Below, one piece after another: positions 34,111 to 46,030 of a stretch of 64,000 nucleotides of DNA. The notes beneath the pieces were generated by a model that searched no databases, was not told the origin of the DNA, and worked only from the letters and a program-made list of their open reading frames with translations. Position numbers and translations under genes: made by a program. The stretch comes from Periplaneta americana (Eukaryota; Arthropoda; Insecta; Blattodea; Blattidae), in contig NC_091130.1 in the NCBI RefSeq assembly GCF_040183065.1, positions 28,070,359 to 28,134,358 of the forward strand. Reading direction: 5' to 3'. Every line of letters begins with the position of its first letter. Positions within the stretch are counted from its first letter, which is position 1.

Positions 34111-35258
34111 TATTTCATACATTTGTAAATCCCTTTTAATTGTCAATGAAATTAGAAAGATTGAACTATAAAATATACAAATCTACTCACATTGCACAAA
34201 GAGACGAAATACGAGTGTCTCTACAGGAAGAAAGGAATAGTTCAGAACAGCGGTCAGAATATCGTGTTTCTACCGAGAATAGAGATCTACTCGTAGATCT
34301 TCAAGCTCATGGCACGAAGTTATTCGTTACTTGAAACGTCTTATCGTCAATATTATTTTGTCGAGAAAAAAGTGAGAAATGACGTATGGCAACATTTTTT
34401 GTCACATGACGTCAATTGCGAATTTCTGAGAAATTTTAAGTGAATGCAATAGAAGGAGAAATACAATAGATCTATATATAGCATCGCCATTTCGTTTCTC
34501 TTTGCTGTTTCTGAACGAGCCTTTATGAAGAAATGTCATTCAATATACAGTTACACTTTGTGTTGTCACAGCGACTCATTAATGAATCCGTAGAAAATAG
34601 TATTTCTTCTTTCATTTTTTTAATTTTAATGTTCGTGAAAGAACATGTTTTTGTTTTAGTTACCAGGAATAAGAGCTGAAATCTTAGAAGATTTCTCAGC
34701 GTCTACTATTCATTTTATGAATGGTCATTCATAGGCGTCAATACCGTACACAGTATAGAGTTGCGTTCTAGTTAAAGGGGAGATACTATTCATTTCTTTT
34801 TGTTCCATTTCACCTACTTCGGTGAAACTGTTATTTTCCAAGCTTTCTTTTTATGTTATACTATTCCAAAAGTAGCATTTTTCCTTGCGAATTACGGGTA
34901 TTAGAATTTTTAGTTCTTTGTGCTATCATGTGGTCCATGATCTTCCAATATTCTCCTGCAGTAATGCCTTTATTTCTCACATATTTAGTAGCTACTTCAG
35001 GAGTCAAAAACATCTTCCTCCCAAAGCTCTAAATTCTCACCTCTCCTTCCGGGGATTTTTAGGTGTAGGCTATACAGACGCAGTGTTATGAACAGGTAGC
35101 ACAAAGACAGACCTGTAGAACTGTAGCTCCTCAGAGCGACTGGCTTTCTACCCCTTTTACCCCACCCACTTTTCCTACCAGTGCGGTCCATAGCGTTCTA
35201 GTTACGCTCGGCTGCATCAACATTCATTCTCGCGGCGGCAGGTATACAATACGCTATC
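34111..35258. other. 1.1 kb with no recognisable gene
   Basis: Several 60-70 codon frames without family features. Confidence 0.5.
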
Positions 35259-35395
35259 AAGAATTACAAAGGAACAGGTAATAAAATCCTTAGAAACATA
35301 CCTTTAGAAAGTAAGAGGAAAACTGAATGAATTAGGAATTACAAATGAACAGGTAATAAAATCCTTGGGACATACCTTTGGAAAGTAAGAAAAAA
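35259..35395. repeat. Tandem duplication, unit about 70 bp
   Basis: GAATTACAAAGGAACAGGTA...AAACTGAATGA and GAATTACAAATGAACAGGTA...AAACTGAATGA are adjacent copies with a few differences. Confidence 0.85.
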
Positions 35396-35488
35396 CTGAA
35401 TGAGAAAAATAAATAAGTTAAAAGACATTAAAATAAATTTTAAAATATATGTCTGCATATAATGTAAGAAGGTCTACCTATGTATATA

Positions 35489-35741
35489 TCGTCTTATTAC
35501 TAGTAAAGCCGATTAAGTCCACTTTTCGTGTAAAATAAGTTTAAGTACAGTCCCCGACTTGTCTTTCCGTGCTCTGTATTCTACTAAATGGAATAAGTCC
35601 GAAATGTTGCATGCAGACAACAAACCAATTACTTTATTTGAAGAATTTATTATGATTTTTCATGCATTAAAGAAGTTTTAATTCCTGTTTTCACAAAACT
35701 TGCATTACTGGTCTTAACTGGTTTTACTAGTAATAGGACGA
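35489..35741. mobile_element. Small TIR element (253 bp), TA target
   Basis: Ends TCGTCTTATTACTAGTAAAG and, inverted, TCGTCCTATTACTAGTAAAA, with TA on both sides. Non-coding MITE-like. Confidence 0.65.
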
Positions 35742-35913
35742 TAAATATTGTACGTTGATAAGTGAGTGATAGCTATATGAACGGATGTCAATGCTGTCAT
35801 TCAACATTATAACGCACTCCAGCCAAATAAATAAATAGATAAATAATAAATAAATAATTAAATAAGTAAATAAATACACAATACGCGTACTGCAGTTTAA
35901 AGAGAACTGGAAC

Positions 35914-36326
35914 ATGGCAAAATCTAAACCCCTCAAGAAATACTACTTTCAAAGGAAATGGGAATATGATTATTTTGTTGTTGAAGACGAAAGAATTGCT
36001 TGTTTACTGTGTCCCATCCAATTTATTTCTACTCATTTCAATGTTAAACCACATTTCAACAAAGTCCATATTAAGAATTATGGAATGCACAAACTTTCGG
36101 GTAAGTTCATTATTACGAAATGTATAGTGATTATTTATTTATATATAGGACGTCTCTCGTTGTGTTCTTTTTGAATTGAAATTAATAGTGACTTTCAAGG
36201 TTCATTATTCAAATGCTATAAATTTATGTTTCCGTAGGTGATGATAGGAGGATAGTTTTCGAAAATCTAAAGCAGGTTAGGTGCAAAGAAATCTCAAAGA
36301 AACTACCGACAGGAAATCAAGCATAA
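35914..36326 (+). CDS. Putative two-exon BED zinc-finger protein (hAT-derived)
   Basis: Exon 1 is 35914-36100 from an ATG, with donor GTAAGT at 36101; the acceptor TTTCCGTAG ends at 36237; exon 2 is 36238-36326 with a TAA stop. The joined frame is intact, about 91 residues, with a phase-1 intron inside a Gly codon. Residues about 14-55 form a BED-like finger: RKWEYDYFVV, CLLC, then HFNVKPHFNKVH. The segment GDDRRIVFENLKQ follows, matching the GD.R...I..LK pattern after the finger in GTF2IRD2/SCAND3-type hAT proteins. BED fingers bind DNA. No transposase core follows within 300 bp. It could be a domesticated small gene, or the still-open 5' end of a dead hAT. Transcription is not shown. Confidence 0.45.
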
Positions 36327-36685
36327 TTTTGAAACGAGATAACGCATACAATGAATCTATTACAATCCTTTTTTAAAATTACAGTGCCGCCACTGATGAA
36401 CCTTGCACGGGCAAAGAATATAAACAACTCCACGCGAAAGTCGATCATCTCCAATAGAAGTGGAGTGAGGCTGACGTCATATTTCCCCTACTTACGGGTT
36501 CTGTAGGCCTGCACAAAGATAACTGTACAGTATTCCAAATATTGAACCTTATTGTACTTACGACTTCAAATGGTATTACTATTATGTTTTGAAATAAACT
36601 TTCGAAAATAATTCAGGTAAAGTACATTTCCTTGGAAAAGGTATTTAGGCCCAACGGAGATGTTTAATAGTGCCTCTGGGACACA
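36327..36685. other. No recognisable feature
   Basis: A few stretches could be decayed hAT coding downstream of the BED ORF, but none is convincing. Confidence 0.4.
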
Positions 36686-36693
36686 CTAATAAG

Positions 36694-37133
36694 TAGACAG
36701 TGGATGCAGGATGACATCGTTGAATGTAGGTCCATATTTACTATATGTTACATTTTTTTCATTCAGACCATTAACTCAACAGGTTTTAAACGTAAACAGA
36801 CGACGTCAACATGCTACTGTATCTCCGTACAGTCAGAAGGAAAAGAAAAATAACGTGCCGGTACTGTAGTACTGTAGTACATACCTTGCAAATTCAGCCC
36901 TCGTCATCATTAATGCAATTACCAGCGTTGCAGTAAGCGACGATATATTCTGGTAAGTTGTCGGAGCTGAATCGTCTTCGCCTATCGCTTAAACAGTTTC
37001 TGTATCGAGAGAATTTCTGAAGAAAAACTCTAAAATGGGGAGCACTCAATTTCTTTAGAGGAATATTTGCACTGAGCATCATGTTGCACGTGTCGTTCAG
37101 ACCCGCACAACTAAATGATGATGATGATGATGA

Positions 37134-37202
<69 letters not shown>

Positions 37203-37591
37203 TGTGCAATGTACTGTTGCAGTGTTTCTCTATAGCCTGAGTTGTTCTGGTTTTTATTTCAATTTTACATACATTACACACGATATTGTCTTCGTTAATA
37301 CATATAATGTCACTCTCATACTTCTTAATTGCATTTCGTATCTCTAAGCGAATTTAACGTTTTGACTTCGACATTATGAATGGATCAGCACTACACTATT
37401 CAACTCGTACTAAATACTTGAGCAGGATAACACAACTGCACACATTGCGTTGCAATGTGGACCGGGGTTCCTTCGTTTTGTACGCTGCTGTACTCACCAG
37501 GTACATAAAAGACGGACGGCGCGGCACGTGCCATATACTCTGATACGAAACAACTTCACTTTTCCTTAAGTCATCCCGCATCCACTGTCTA
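36694..37591. mobile_element. TIR element (898 bp) with 8-bp TSD, hAT-like
   Basis: CTAATAAG is duplicated exactly at 36686-36693 and 37592-37599. Ends TAGACAGTGGATGCAGGATG and, inverted, TAGACAGTGGATGCGGGATG. The 8-bp duplication fits hAT (or P). No transposase coding; contains a GAT/ATT microsatellite. Confidence 0.85.
37116..37200. repeat. (GAT)n changing into (ATT)n
   Basis: Five to six GAT units followed by about 65 bp of ATT. Confidence 0.95.
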
Positions 37592-37599
37592 CTAATAAG

Positions 37600-38020
37600 T
37601 AAATCTTACAAATAATAAATATTAATATAAATAATAAGTAAATAATGATGGCCAACAGCAGGCCGAAACATCTTAACCAGATACGGTAAAATTTAACACG
37701 AGAAAGACATATAATACATTATTCCGAAATAATAAACGTTTGTGACAAGAAAAATAATTGTGTTTAAACTCGAAATACAATGGGACAAAACTGGCCCAAC
37801 CGTCCTTCCAGGTTAATCTTTTTAACGAAACCCAAACAAAAGAGGGTCAGGGTTTTAAAACTCAAATGATAGGCAGTTAAACTGAAATAAATAAAAGTCA
37901 TAAAATTTCAAGACTGTAAGTATTGAATTGTATGAGTGGTAAGGTTTGAAAACTTCACAATGGAACAAAATTGTTCCATAAGTCTTTCTAGTGCACCCGT
38001 AAAGCATAACCGACTTAACG
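37600..38020. other. No recognisable feature
   Basis: Nothing recognised. Confidence 0.45.
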
Positions 38021-38023
38021 TTA

Positions 38024-38220
38024 AGGCTGGTTCACAATAACCCGGGAACGGAAACGACAACGAGAACGAGAACGGAAATAATGTTAAAATAAATGTATTT
38101 AAATGTGGGCATTCACAATAGTTAATTGTGAATGCTCACATTTAAATACATTTATTTTAACAATATTTCCGTTCTCGTACCCGTTATCGTTTCCGTTTCC
38201 GGTTTATTGTGAACCAGCCT
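38024..38220. mobile_element. Palindromic MITE, TTA target, copy 1 (197 bp)
   Basis: Ends AGGCTGGTTCACAATAA and its inverted copy; TTA at 38021-38023 and 38221-38223. The halves carry GAACGAGAACGGAAATA and TTAAAATAAATGTATTTAAA in inverted order. Three-base TWA duplication fits Harbinger-type elements. Sister copy at 46031 has the same length. Confidence 0.88.
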
Positions 38221-38223
38221 TTA

Positions 38224-38885
38224 GAATTAAAGATTCGTAGTTTGATCTTCAGTCGCAACTGATTTGAGAGCCAAATCGGACGTTAATAAAATTCGCAAAA
38301 TAACAAAGGAGAAGAATTGTTACGAATCGAGTAAAACGTGTAATGAGAGTTGTTTCATCTTCATAACACTCATTTTTCTATTCACTATACTTGCACAATT
38401 ATTGTCAGACTGAAAAGATAATGTAGGCTTCAAATAAAATGCGTGCTCTATGTGCTTAATTGGTTGGAAAATCTGCATTTCTAAAGCGTTACTTCAGCAA
38501 GCTTTGAACAGCTGTGATGGATTGGGAGGGTATTGTTTCTGAAGCAGATACGACCTATTTGCAAATCGATATTTATATGCAGTGAAATACAAGTGTTCAG
38601 CTATTAAAGAAGAGTTCAATCCGTATCTGGGTAGATTTTAGTTCCCATTTGTCGAGTATGTATTTGATTTGTGTTCGTTCATTGGAAGTGTAACATTACG
38701 AGCGGGCATTTTAAGAGGATTTTATTTCTGGGTTCGGAGAGGATATTCTGTCTACTGATGATGAACTATTTCGGTTCAGAATTTAGAACGAGCGAATTAA
38801 AAATATGGGAAAGTATAGCTACAGTACGTCAATCATTAAAACTATAAAAATTCATAAACAGTAGTCGTCTGAACATAATCATTTA
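38224..38885. other. No recognisable feature
   Basis: Nothing recognised. Confidence 0.45.
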
Positions 38886-38887
38886 AT

Positions 38888-39000
38888 AGTACATTATGCA
38901 ACGAGCCTATAATGAAGGTAATTAAGAAGCGATTATGGATATTTATGAAACGAGCGCAAGCGAGTTTCATAATTTTCATACGAGCTTCTTAATTACCATT
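38888..39000. repeat. Imperfect hairpin
   Basis: CCTATAATG-AAGGTAATTAAGAAGC is inverted as GCTTCTTAATTACC-ATTATAGG around a 55-base loop that itself contains GAAACGAGCGCAAGCGAGTT. Could be part of the neighbouring element at 39023. Confidence 0.6.
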
Positions 39001-39022
39001 ATAGGCGAGTTTCATACGACTT

Positions 39023-39546
39023 TTTATGCTCGACTATATTTCTAACTTGATATTATTAATTTTCTTTGTATCTGATCTTGACCAATGTCCCGTATGTTGT
39101 GAGATGTGCGCAGACGCGAAAGTATTGATTTTTTCCGAGGAACAGATGTCCACATTGACCTTGCTAGGCCATAAGAACCTACAGAGATAACATTGAAATT
39201 AAATTAGACATTGAAAAACGAGATGACAAATTGAATTTATTTGAATATTATTTACAATTAACGTTAATTATTATAGTAACAGAACATAACCTTCTGCGAC
39301 AGTATTGGATTTCCAGCCTCCGTGACTTCTCGCTAATTCTCTTTCGATTGCATATCCGAGAATAATCGAAACTTGCGGTTTTATAACGGTAGAAAGCTGA
39401 CTTGTCATTGGCTGAACAGTTGTAACCTGAGTCGTCATTGGCTGAAAGACCTGACATTTAATGAGTAGGTGTACTTAAATGGCATGCATTAAAGGTCTGC
39501 TACCAGGTGTATAATTACTACATTTCGGCATGGTCGAGCATAAATT
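39023..39546. mobile_element. Tentative TIR element
   Basis: TTTATGCTCGACTAT at the left is inverted as ATGGTCGAGCATAAA at the right. No clear target duplication. The minus strand has a 69-codon frame (39248-39457; DDSGYNCSANDKSAFYRYKT) of a kind I believe recurs in repeats of this genome, with no known function. Confidence 0.4.
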
Positions 39547-40103
39547 ACATTTATAATCTTCTTCGGTTTCTGAAGACTAAATGTGCCCAGATGTCTGTTG
39601 TTTATGAATTTTATAATTTTAATCATTAATGAATTGAACGACGGAAGAGACAAGAGGAAGGGGTAGACCATAAGAATGTTGGAGTTCAACAGAGCATGCA
39701 GAGAAAAGAAACTGATGATGATCCTATGGACAGCAGATTGGTTTGGGTTGAAGTAGAACCACTGCATAATTAAATATTCCTAGTAATAAGAAAAAAGATT
39801 AATGTAAATTTAGATGTGAACACTATTAAATAAATCTGACTTCATTTGTCTATCTCTAAGATACTACAGTCCCGTCGCTCTTATTTCGGCAACCAATCAC
39901 GTTGCAGATAGGCTGCATTTAAACGTGTGCGTCTTGTGATTCGCTCCCGATGATGTTATGCATTTCCTAAGGCTCGATAAATACTTAATATAATCGGCCG
40001 CCATTTTGGCTCTTTCGTTGGCGTTCGCAGAAAGCACACGAGGACGTTATTTGCCGCTAAATCATTTGCGTTTGATTTAGTATCATAGGAGCTACGACAT
40101 GAT

Positions 40104-40814
40104 TCTCTAAATATCTGTATTTTAAAAGATATCATTGTTCAGCCCTCCATAATAAAATTTCGTACAACAATCTACTTGCTGAATTTAATTTAATGTCTCT
40201 TGCCAGTCGTAGATAACTTGCTGAGCAACTTTTATTGTATAAAATATTCACGGTCTACTGGATAATAGTGAAATATTATCACAAATCCATATTAACGCTA
40301 GACCATCACATTTAAGAAACTGTCAATTGTTATATTATAAAAAACCAAACATAAAAATTCACCAGTGTTAAAAATGTGTTCAAATTTGAATGAAATATGT
40401 AAAACATGGGATCTAGATTTCTGCATTTCTTACATGGAATACAAACATTTTCTTATTAATATACTGACGGTAGTTGATTTTATATAATATTGCTATTTGT
40501 TACTCTGTAATTTGCCAATTATAGCTACATTTTACATTTTTGGCTATGATATCTATATTTAACTATTTTTCATTTATTTTATTTTGTATTTTTCATTTAT
40601 ATCTATATCTGTATCTCTCATTTAGGTAGTATCTATTTGTCTGTTCTTTTTTTTTTTTCTTTCCTTTCCTCATTTTCCATTTTAATTTGTATTTACACTT
40701 GTATCTGTTTCATCACTTTTTTCATATTATCTATGTTTTTTTTTTTTTGTAAACGAATATCTTGTCTATTGTAATTGGGGCTTGCCCTGTTACAGGCATA
40801 AATAAATAAATAAA
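40104..40814 (+). pseudogene. Jockey/CR1-type LINE 3' fragment
   Basis: The start encodes, with frame changes, YNNLLAEFNLMSLASRR and LAEQLLLYKIFT, the C-terminal block of Jockey-like reverse transcriptase proteins. The 3' end is TTGGGGCTTGCCCTGTTACA then an AAAT tail. The tail appears on both sides of the Helitron (40798-40814 and 42232-42256), so the Helitron jumped into it. 5'-truncated. Confidence 0.75.
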
Positions 40815-42231
40815 TCTATACTAATAATAAATCTGTAGCCAAAATTTTTCTGGTAATTTTCGATTTTCTAAAAATAATTGGTGTTAACATGTATAATTAA
40901 CCATCCTGAAACCGAAAATCGCTCTTTTGAAATTTTTGTTTGTCTGTCTGTCTGTATGTTTGTTACCTTTTCACGCGACAATGGCTGAACGTATTTCGAT
41001 GAAAATTGGAATATAAATTAAGTTCGTTGTAACTTAGATTTTAGGCTATATGGCATTGAAAATACGTTATTTAAAAGGGGGGTTATAAGGGGGCTTGAAT
41101 TAAATAAATCGAAATATCTCGCTTATTATTGATTTTTATGAAATATGTTACATAACAAAAGTTTCTTTAAAAATGATTTCTGATACGTTTTACTCTTTGA
41201 AAAATTTTGATAGGACTGATATTTAATGAGATAAATGAGTTTTAAAATTAAAATAACTGCCATCTAAGGCGGTGTATTGAAATAAAAAACAAATGACTTC
41301 GTCTATAAGGGGCCTTGGACACAACAATCGAAAGCTATGAAACATAGCCTACAGACAATGTTTTTTGTGTTTCTATGAAGTAATATAGGAAGCTAAATTA
41401 ACCGATTTGTATAATTAATTATTATTTCATCATTGGAAAGTGTAGTTTCTCTGGATGGACATAATGCTATTACAGTAACTTGTGTAACTTGTAACTTGTG
41501 AGTGAATTGAGGACAGGTAAGATTAAAATAGCTTCTTATGCACAGAAAACTTGATAGGTTATTCTGTATACTCATTTCCTGTATTTCTTAAAATAATGTT
41601 TATGAACATATTCATTTTTATCTCAGAGAATTAACGAACAACGAGAGTGTATTGATTTAGTATGCAGTAATAGTACGTTAGCTTAGCAATCCATTATTTT
41701 ATAATTCAAATTTTAACTATGCTCAATTGAATCGTGTTAAAATACATAAAATATATATGCAATAAATGCAATGCAAAAAAATTGGGTAATGAGCCAAGCA
41801 GATTATGTTGCGCTGTTGTAAAAGCTGTTCCTCCTGAGATTCAAGAGCTCCCACAACAAATTAAAAACTTTCTAATTCGAGTACATCCGTTATCAACACA
41901 CTATTTACATAATATAATATAATATAATATAAACATAATAATAATAAATCTGTAGCCAAAATTTTTCTGTTAATTTTCGCTTTTCCAAAAATAATTGGTA
42001 ATAACAATTAAGAAACATGTTAAAGGAATTGTCATTGCACCAAATGAGTGGTCTCTGGACCAAAATGATCGCATTTTAATATTTTAAATACAATTTAAAT
42101 TAAGTAACATATTAAACGATTTATCCTTCTATCAAACACGAATGTTCCCTGGATCAAACGTCCTATTTTAATTATGTAATTACTTTATATTTATTTATAA
42201 CGGGTAAAGCGGAGCGCACGGGTACGGCTAG
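40815..42231 (+). mobile_element. Helitron, copy B/C (composite)
   Basis: The 5' end TCTATACTAATAATAAATCT and 3' end GGTACGGCTAG match copy A at 2573-3718. 40815-41820 aligns with most of copy A. Around 41821-41935 is unrelated sequence with ATAAT repeats. Then 41936-42231 restarts near the 5' end (AATAATAAATCTGTAGCC) and runs to the 3' end with an internal deletion. Either a Helitron inserted in a Helitron or a tandem rearrangement. Confidence 0.7.
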
Positions 42232-42423
42232 TAAATAAATAATTAAATAAATAAATAATGTTTAACGGTGTAGCAAATAGATTCCTCGTCTGGTAGCTCG
42301 GCAACGAAAGAACAAAAATGGCGAACAATACTACGTACCTAGACTTTATAGAGCCTTCACTTCCTAAGGTGTAAGCAAAGAGGAGGAGTCACGCCGGGAA
42401 TAAGAGCGTCGCGACTATAAATA

Positions 42424-42960
42424 TAAATATAAAGATTACTGATCAGCCTTCTTTCTTTCCAATCCATATCTGTTTTATTAAGGATCCCGTCAGTCCATTC
42501 CAATCCACTCTGTCAAACGCCTTTTCTAGGACCACAAATACTATATACACTTCTTTATTCTTTTCGAGGTATCTTTCACCAGCCACCGGCGTGGCTCAGT
42601 CGGTTAAGGCGCTTGCCTACCTTCCTGAAGTTGCTCTCGGGCGCGGATTCGATCAACGCTTGGGCTGATTACCTGATTTGTTTTTTTCCGAGATTTTCCC
42701 CAACCGTAAGGTGAATACAAGTAATCTATGGCGAATCCTCGACCTCATCTCGCCAAATACCATCTCGCTATCACCAATCTCATCGACGCTAAATAATCTA
42801 GTAGTTGATATAGCGTCGTTAAATAACCTACTAAAAATCTTTCACCAATAGCTCGTAGTAGTCCAATTGCAGCCCTCTAGCCTTTTCCCTTCCTGAAGCC
42901 AAATAGTTTAGCTGTTCGTCCATCTTGAGTGTATAAACGTCGATTCAGTATTCGCAGAGA
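42424..42960 (-). pseudogene. LINE reverse transcriptase fragment, split by a SINE
   Basis: On the minus strand: ILNRRLYTQDGRTAKLFGFR, KGKG, LLRAIGERYLEKNKEVY, LEKAFDRV.WNGLTGSL (RT domain around the first catalytic Asp). This overlaps the start of the fragment at 15915 and is the same family. A SINE occupies 42582-42836. Confidence 0.75.
42582..42836 (+). mobile_element. tRNA-derived SINE, full copy (255 bp), 11-bp TSD
   Basis: ATCTTTCACCA is duplicated at 42571-42581 and 42837-42847. A box CGTGGCTCAGTCGG and B box GGATTCGATC are present, the core has TTTTCCCCAACCGTAAGG, and the 3' part is CATCGACGCTAAATAATC. Inserted into the LINE fragment. Confidence 0.92.
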
Positions 42961-43111
42961 ATATTTGCTGAGTGCGATATCTGGCTGATAATCCTGAACT
43001 CGTTACATTTCTTGGCAGTATGATAAAGTACTGAAAAGTTTTAATTTTCACTATTGGATAACTTTGCATATCAAATATGTTATTTCCTAGATGGCAAGCA
43101 ATAAGATATAC

Positions 43112-44206
43112 TGGGACATCATTTTATTTTTACTTCAATTTTTATTGTACCTGAGTTTTTGTATGTACTTCACTTCCACCCCTTCTACTAATGAAGTTCA
43201 ACCTTCCTGCACACAGATTTAAGACCGCATATACACTCATAGTAGCCTTACGGTCATAGTAAACAGTACGTTCCAGAAATATGTTCGCGTTTTCCAGTGA
43301 CGAAAAAGCTTTCAATATTGAATCATTTTCGCACAGGTACTGTCGTCCATTTGCCTACGTCGTAACCCGGTTTCCCCGACCTGCTTTTATTCGCCAGCTG
43401 GTGGCTGGGCTGTCTTACCTCTTTTCTCAGAACATTAATTTCTGTTAGGAATTGGACACCTACGTAATATTATACAACTGTTCAAAACAACTTAAATAAA
43501 AGGGCCTCGTTAAGTAATTAACTGTCACGTGATTTCCTCCCTTTCTACGACGCTGCGACGTAGCCACTTGGACGGACAGTAGATAGCATATCAGAGTAAT
43601 TTTATCTTTTCGGATCGGGCAGAAGTGAAGATTGAATTTACAGTACGTAAGGTCTCTTTTGTAGAATAAGTACAGAATTATTTCAACATGAGTTACTAGT
43701 ACGAAGGACGAAACTGGTAATTGGGATTAGGTACAATAGTCTATAGTGCGATAATATGCACAAAATAACTGAAGCCTGTATCGAAATGAACGGCCACCAT
43801 TTTCAAAAATGTGTTTAAATATCCATATTATGATTATTTTTCAATTTAACTTCATTCTCTATATTGTACGCTAATGTGCTCTAGACAGTATAATATACAC
43901 TGCATAATGAATACGTCTACATGGACAGCTCAGTTCGTGAGTAAAAACACTCATTGTTAATCTGTACTGTATTTTGATTAAACAAAAACCTAATGAAAAT
44001 TATCACACTCAAAAGCGCGATATTTCCTAGTTTACGTAAATGGATGAACTACTTTTCTTCCCTCCTATACCTATCAAAGTGATTTGTTTGTATATTACGT
44101 CAGTATCATCGAACTCCAGTTGTGGAAAGAGGTAGCAAACGGCGTTGATCTAAAGGTATGGCCAGGTTAATATAAAAAAGTTAGTAAAAATAAAATGATG
44201 TCCCTG
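43112..44206. mobile_element. TIR element, CAGGGACATCA family, copy 2 (1095 bp)
   Basis: Left end CTGGGACATCATTTTATTTT, right end inverted CAGGGACATCATTTTATTTT, TA at 43110-43111 and 44207-44208. The interior aligns with 11854-12827 in reverse orientation. Non-coding. Confidence 0.75.
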
Positions 44207-44208
44207 TA

Positions 44209-45022
44209 GTAGTCAAAATAATGTAGCCGGTACATGAGTTATCTGCAAAATACAGTAGGTGGATGTCTGGATGCTCACTTAGCATTCGAATTTTTAATGG
44301 GGTATAACCTCATTTATTAATACTCATCTATTTATTGTCTCAAATTCCTCATAACATAATAATTATATGTACGGTACATATAACATGTTCTTTAGACAAA
44401 CATTTCTGGGACTAAATGAATACTGTTACGTCACTATCTCGCGATCTCAAAAGCCGATAAACTTAAACCATACGATGACATCACTGTCATAAGTCGACTG
44501 CTGTGCATTTTTTTTCAGACAAAATAACAATGCTTGAATTCTTTGGGTAATTTTGTCTTCCCTATCATTTTAATTCTGTCACTGGTCCATTAACGTACAT
44601 AACTCCATCATCTTTCAATTGCCTCGGTAGTTGAAGAGACATAAAATAAATCAGGAATTACCAATACAATCTGTTTTAAGAATAGATATATTTCGTGGAA
44701 TTGCATGCAATTCTGTCCAAGAGATGCATAGCAACAGCTGTAAACAAGATAACAATCAAGAAGAGTCTTGCGTCATTGTGTTACATTTATCTTCATTCAA
44801 AGAATTAATTATCAATATTTTTGCGTGCCTTGACTGTCACTTGTTCCAACTGGAAAACCTAATTCCTACAGACGTAATATTTTTATATCTTATCATGGAA
44901 TAATAATCTTTATTACGACAGCAAAAAAAGCACATATATTTATAGTAATATATGAGGGAAAAAAAACGTAATTTAAGTTGTCACTCTTTGTGTATTTGCT
45001 CTTACTTTCTCATAAACTGAAA
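44209..45022. other. No recognisable feature
   Basis: A 90-codon frame at 44631 (MKRHKINQELP...) has no family features. Confidence 0.5.
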
Positions 45023-45024
45023 TA

Positions 45025-45796
45025 CACAGAGTGAAGAGTAAGTAACATCATTAATTTCAGGGGGTTATTCTTTGAGATATTTCAAACAGAAATATTTCAT
45101 TCAATTTTGTTTTCTTTCCGAGATATTTTTTGTTTTTATTTTAAACATATAGCGCATTTTGGGAAAACCAAAGTTTTCATTCCCAACATGCTCAGCCAAT
45201 TTACGAAAGCAGTGTATTATGATAATACAGTATATCAGTGGTCGTCAGCACTCGCTGAAATGGGTAAAGGGTAAGCGGAGCCGTCCCGTGTGCCCCGTTG
45301 TGCAGCAGGAAGCGGTAGAGAGCATACCCGCTAGCAGCTACGAGTGCTCCATAGTGCAGTGTGTTCTCCGCGGGTAACAGATGCTAGCCCCAGGGTGCTC
45401 TGTGCTGATGACCGCTGCAGTATATGATTGAAATAATTTTAGTTTTGTCCTTTAAATGTGCAAAAATTTGATCCGAACAAATGTGACATTTTAAAATGCT
45501 TTTTCAGAACGAAAAGTTACATTTATTCAGACCAAATTTCTGCAAATTTAAAGGACAAAACTGAAATTATTTCAATCATTTATTATCATAATACACTTAT
45601 ATCTTAAATTGACTGAACATAGTGGGAATTAAATCAATGTCTTTCCCAAAATTCGGTATGAAATGTTTCATATAAAACAATTTTTAACTCCAAAGGAAGC
45701 AAAAACGAGCAAGAACTATATTGAACTTTTTTTGTTCGAAATATCTCAAAGAATAACCCCCTAAAATTAATGACATTACTTACGGTTCTTTCTGAA
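45025..45796. mobile_element. TIR element (about 770 bp, TA target) with nested hAT MITE
   Basis: The two ends share about 60 bp in inverted order: GTAAGTAACATCATTAATTT and GGGGTTATTCTTTGAGATAT. An inner inverted pair around 45450-45560 (GTCCTTTAAAT...) is also present. TA lies at 45023-45024 and 45797-45798. A half copy is at 29966-30216. Confidence 0.7.
45236..45417. mobile_element. hAT MITE (182 bp), 8-bp TSD
   Basis: CAGTATAT is duplicated at 45228-45235 and 45418-45425. Ends CAGTGGTCGTCAGCAC and, inverted, CAGCGGTCATCAGCAC. GC-richer than its surroundings. Non-coding. Confidence 0.9.
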
Positions 45797-45962
45797 TAGG
45801 CAAAATTTTGTGATCCTATAAAAAATTAACTTCGAAGACTTTCATTAAATTTTCACAATTCGTGGCATCGAAAAAACTGTTTTGAGTCTACGTACAACTT
45901 TTTCTTCTTAACTGTAATGGATTTTGTTCACAGCCATTACCTCCGAGTCATTTCATTCGAGT

Positions 45963-45992
45963 ATGATGATGATGATGATGATGATGACGATG
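45963..45992. repeat. (GAT)n microsatellite
   Basis: About nine GAT units. Confidence 0.9.
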
Positions 45993-46030
45993 AGTTACTG
46001 TCAAAGAAAAAACTACTTTTGTAGAACTAA

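Larger units (their letters stand above)
39867..42417. mobile_element. Foldback TIR element, copy 2, split by LINE and Helitron
   Basis: Outer parts 39867-40103 and 42257-42417 align with the uninterrupted copy at 10715-11126. TA flanks at 39865-39866 and 42418-42419. The split point is ATGAT|AATG, exactly where copy 1 reads ATGATAATG. Confidence 0.8.

Noticed and set aside
33231..34171. Several 200-280 residue frames of HTYIHT or CMYVCMYV on both strands
   Set aside because: Direct translation of the (ATAC)n array.
44631..44903. 90-residue frame on the plus strand
   Set aside because: No domain or neighbour evidence.
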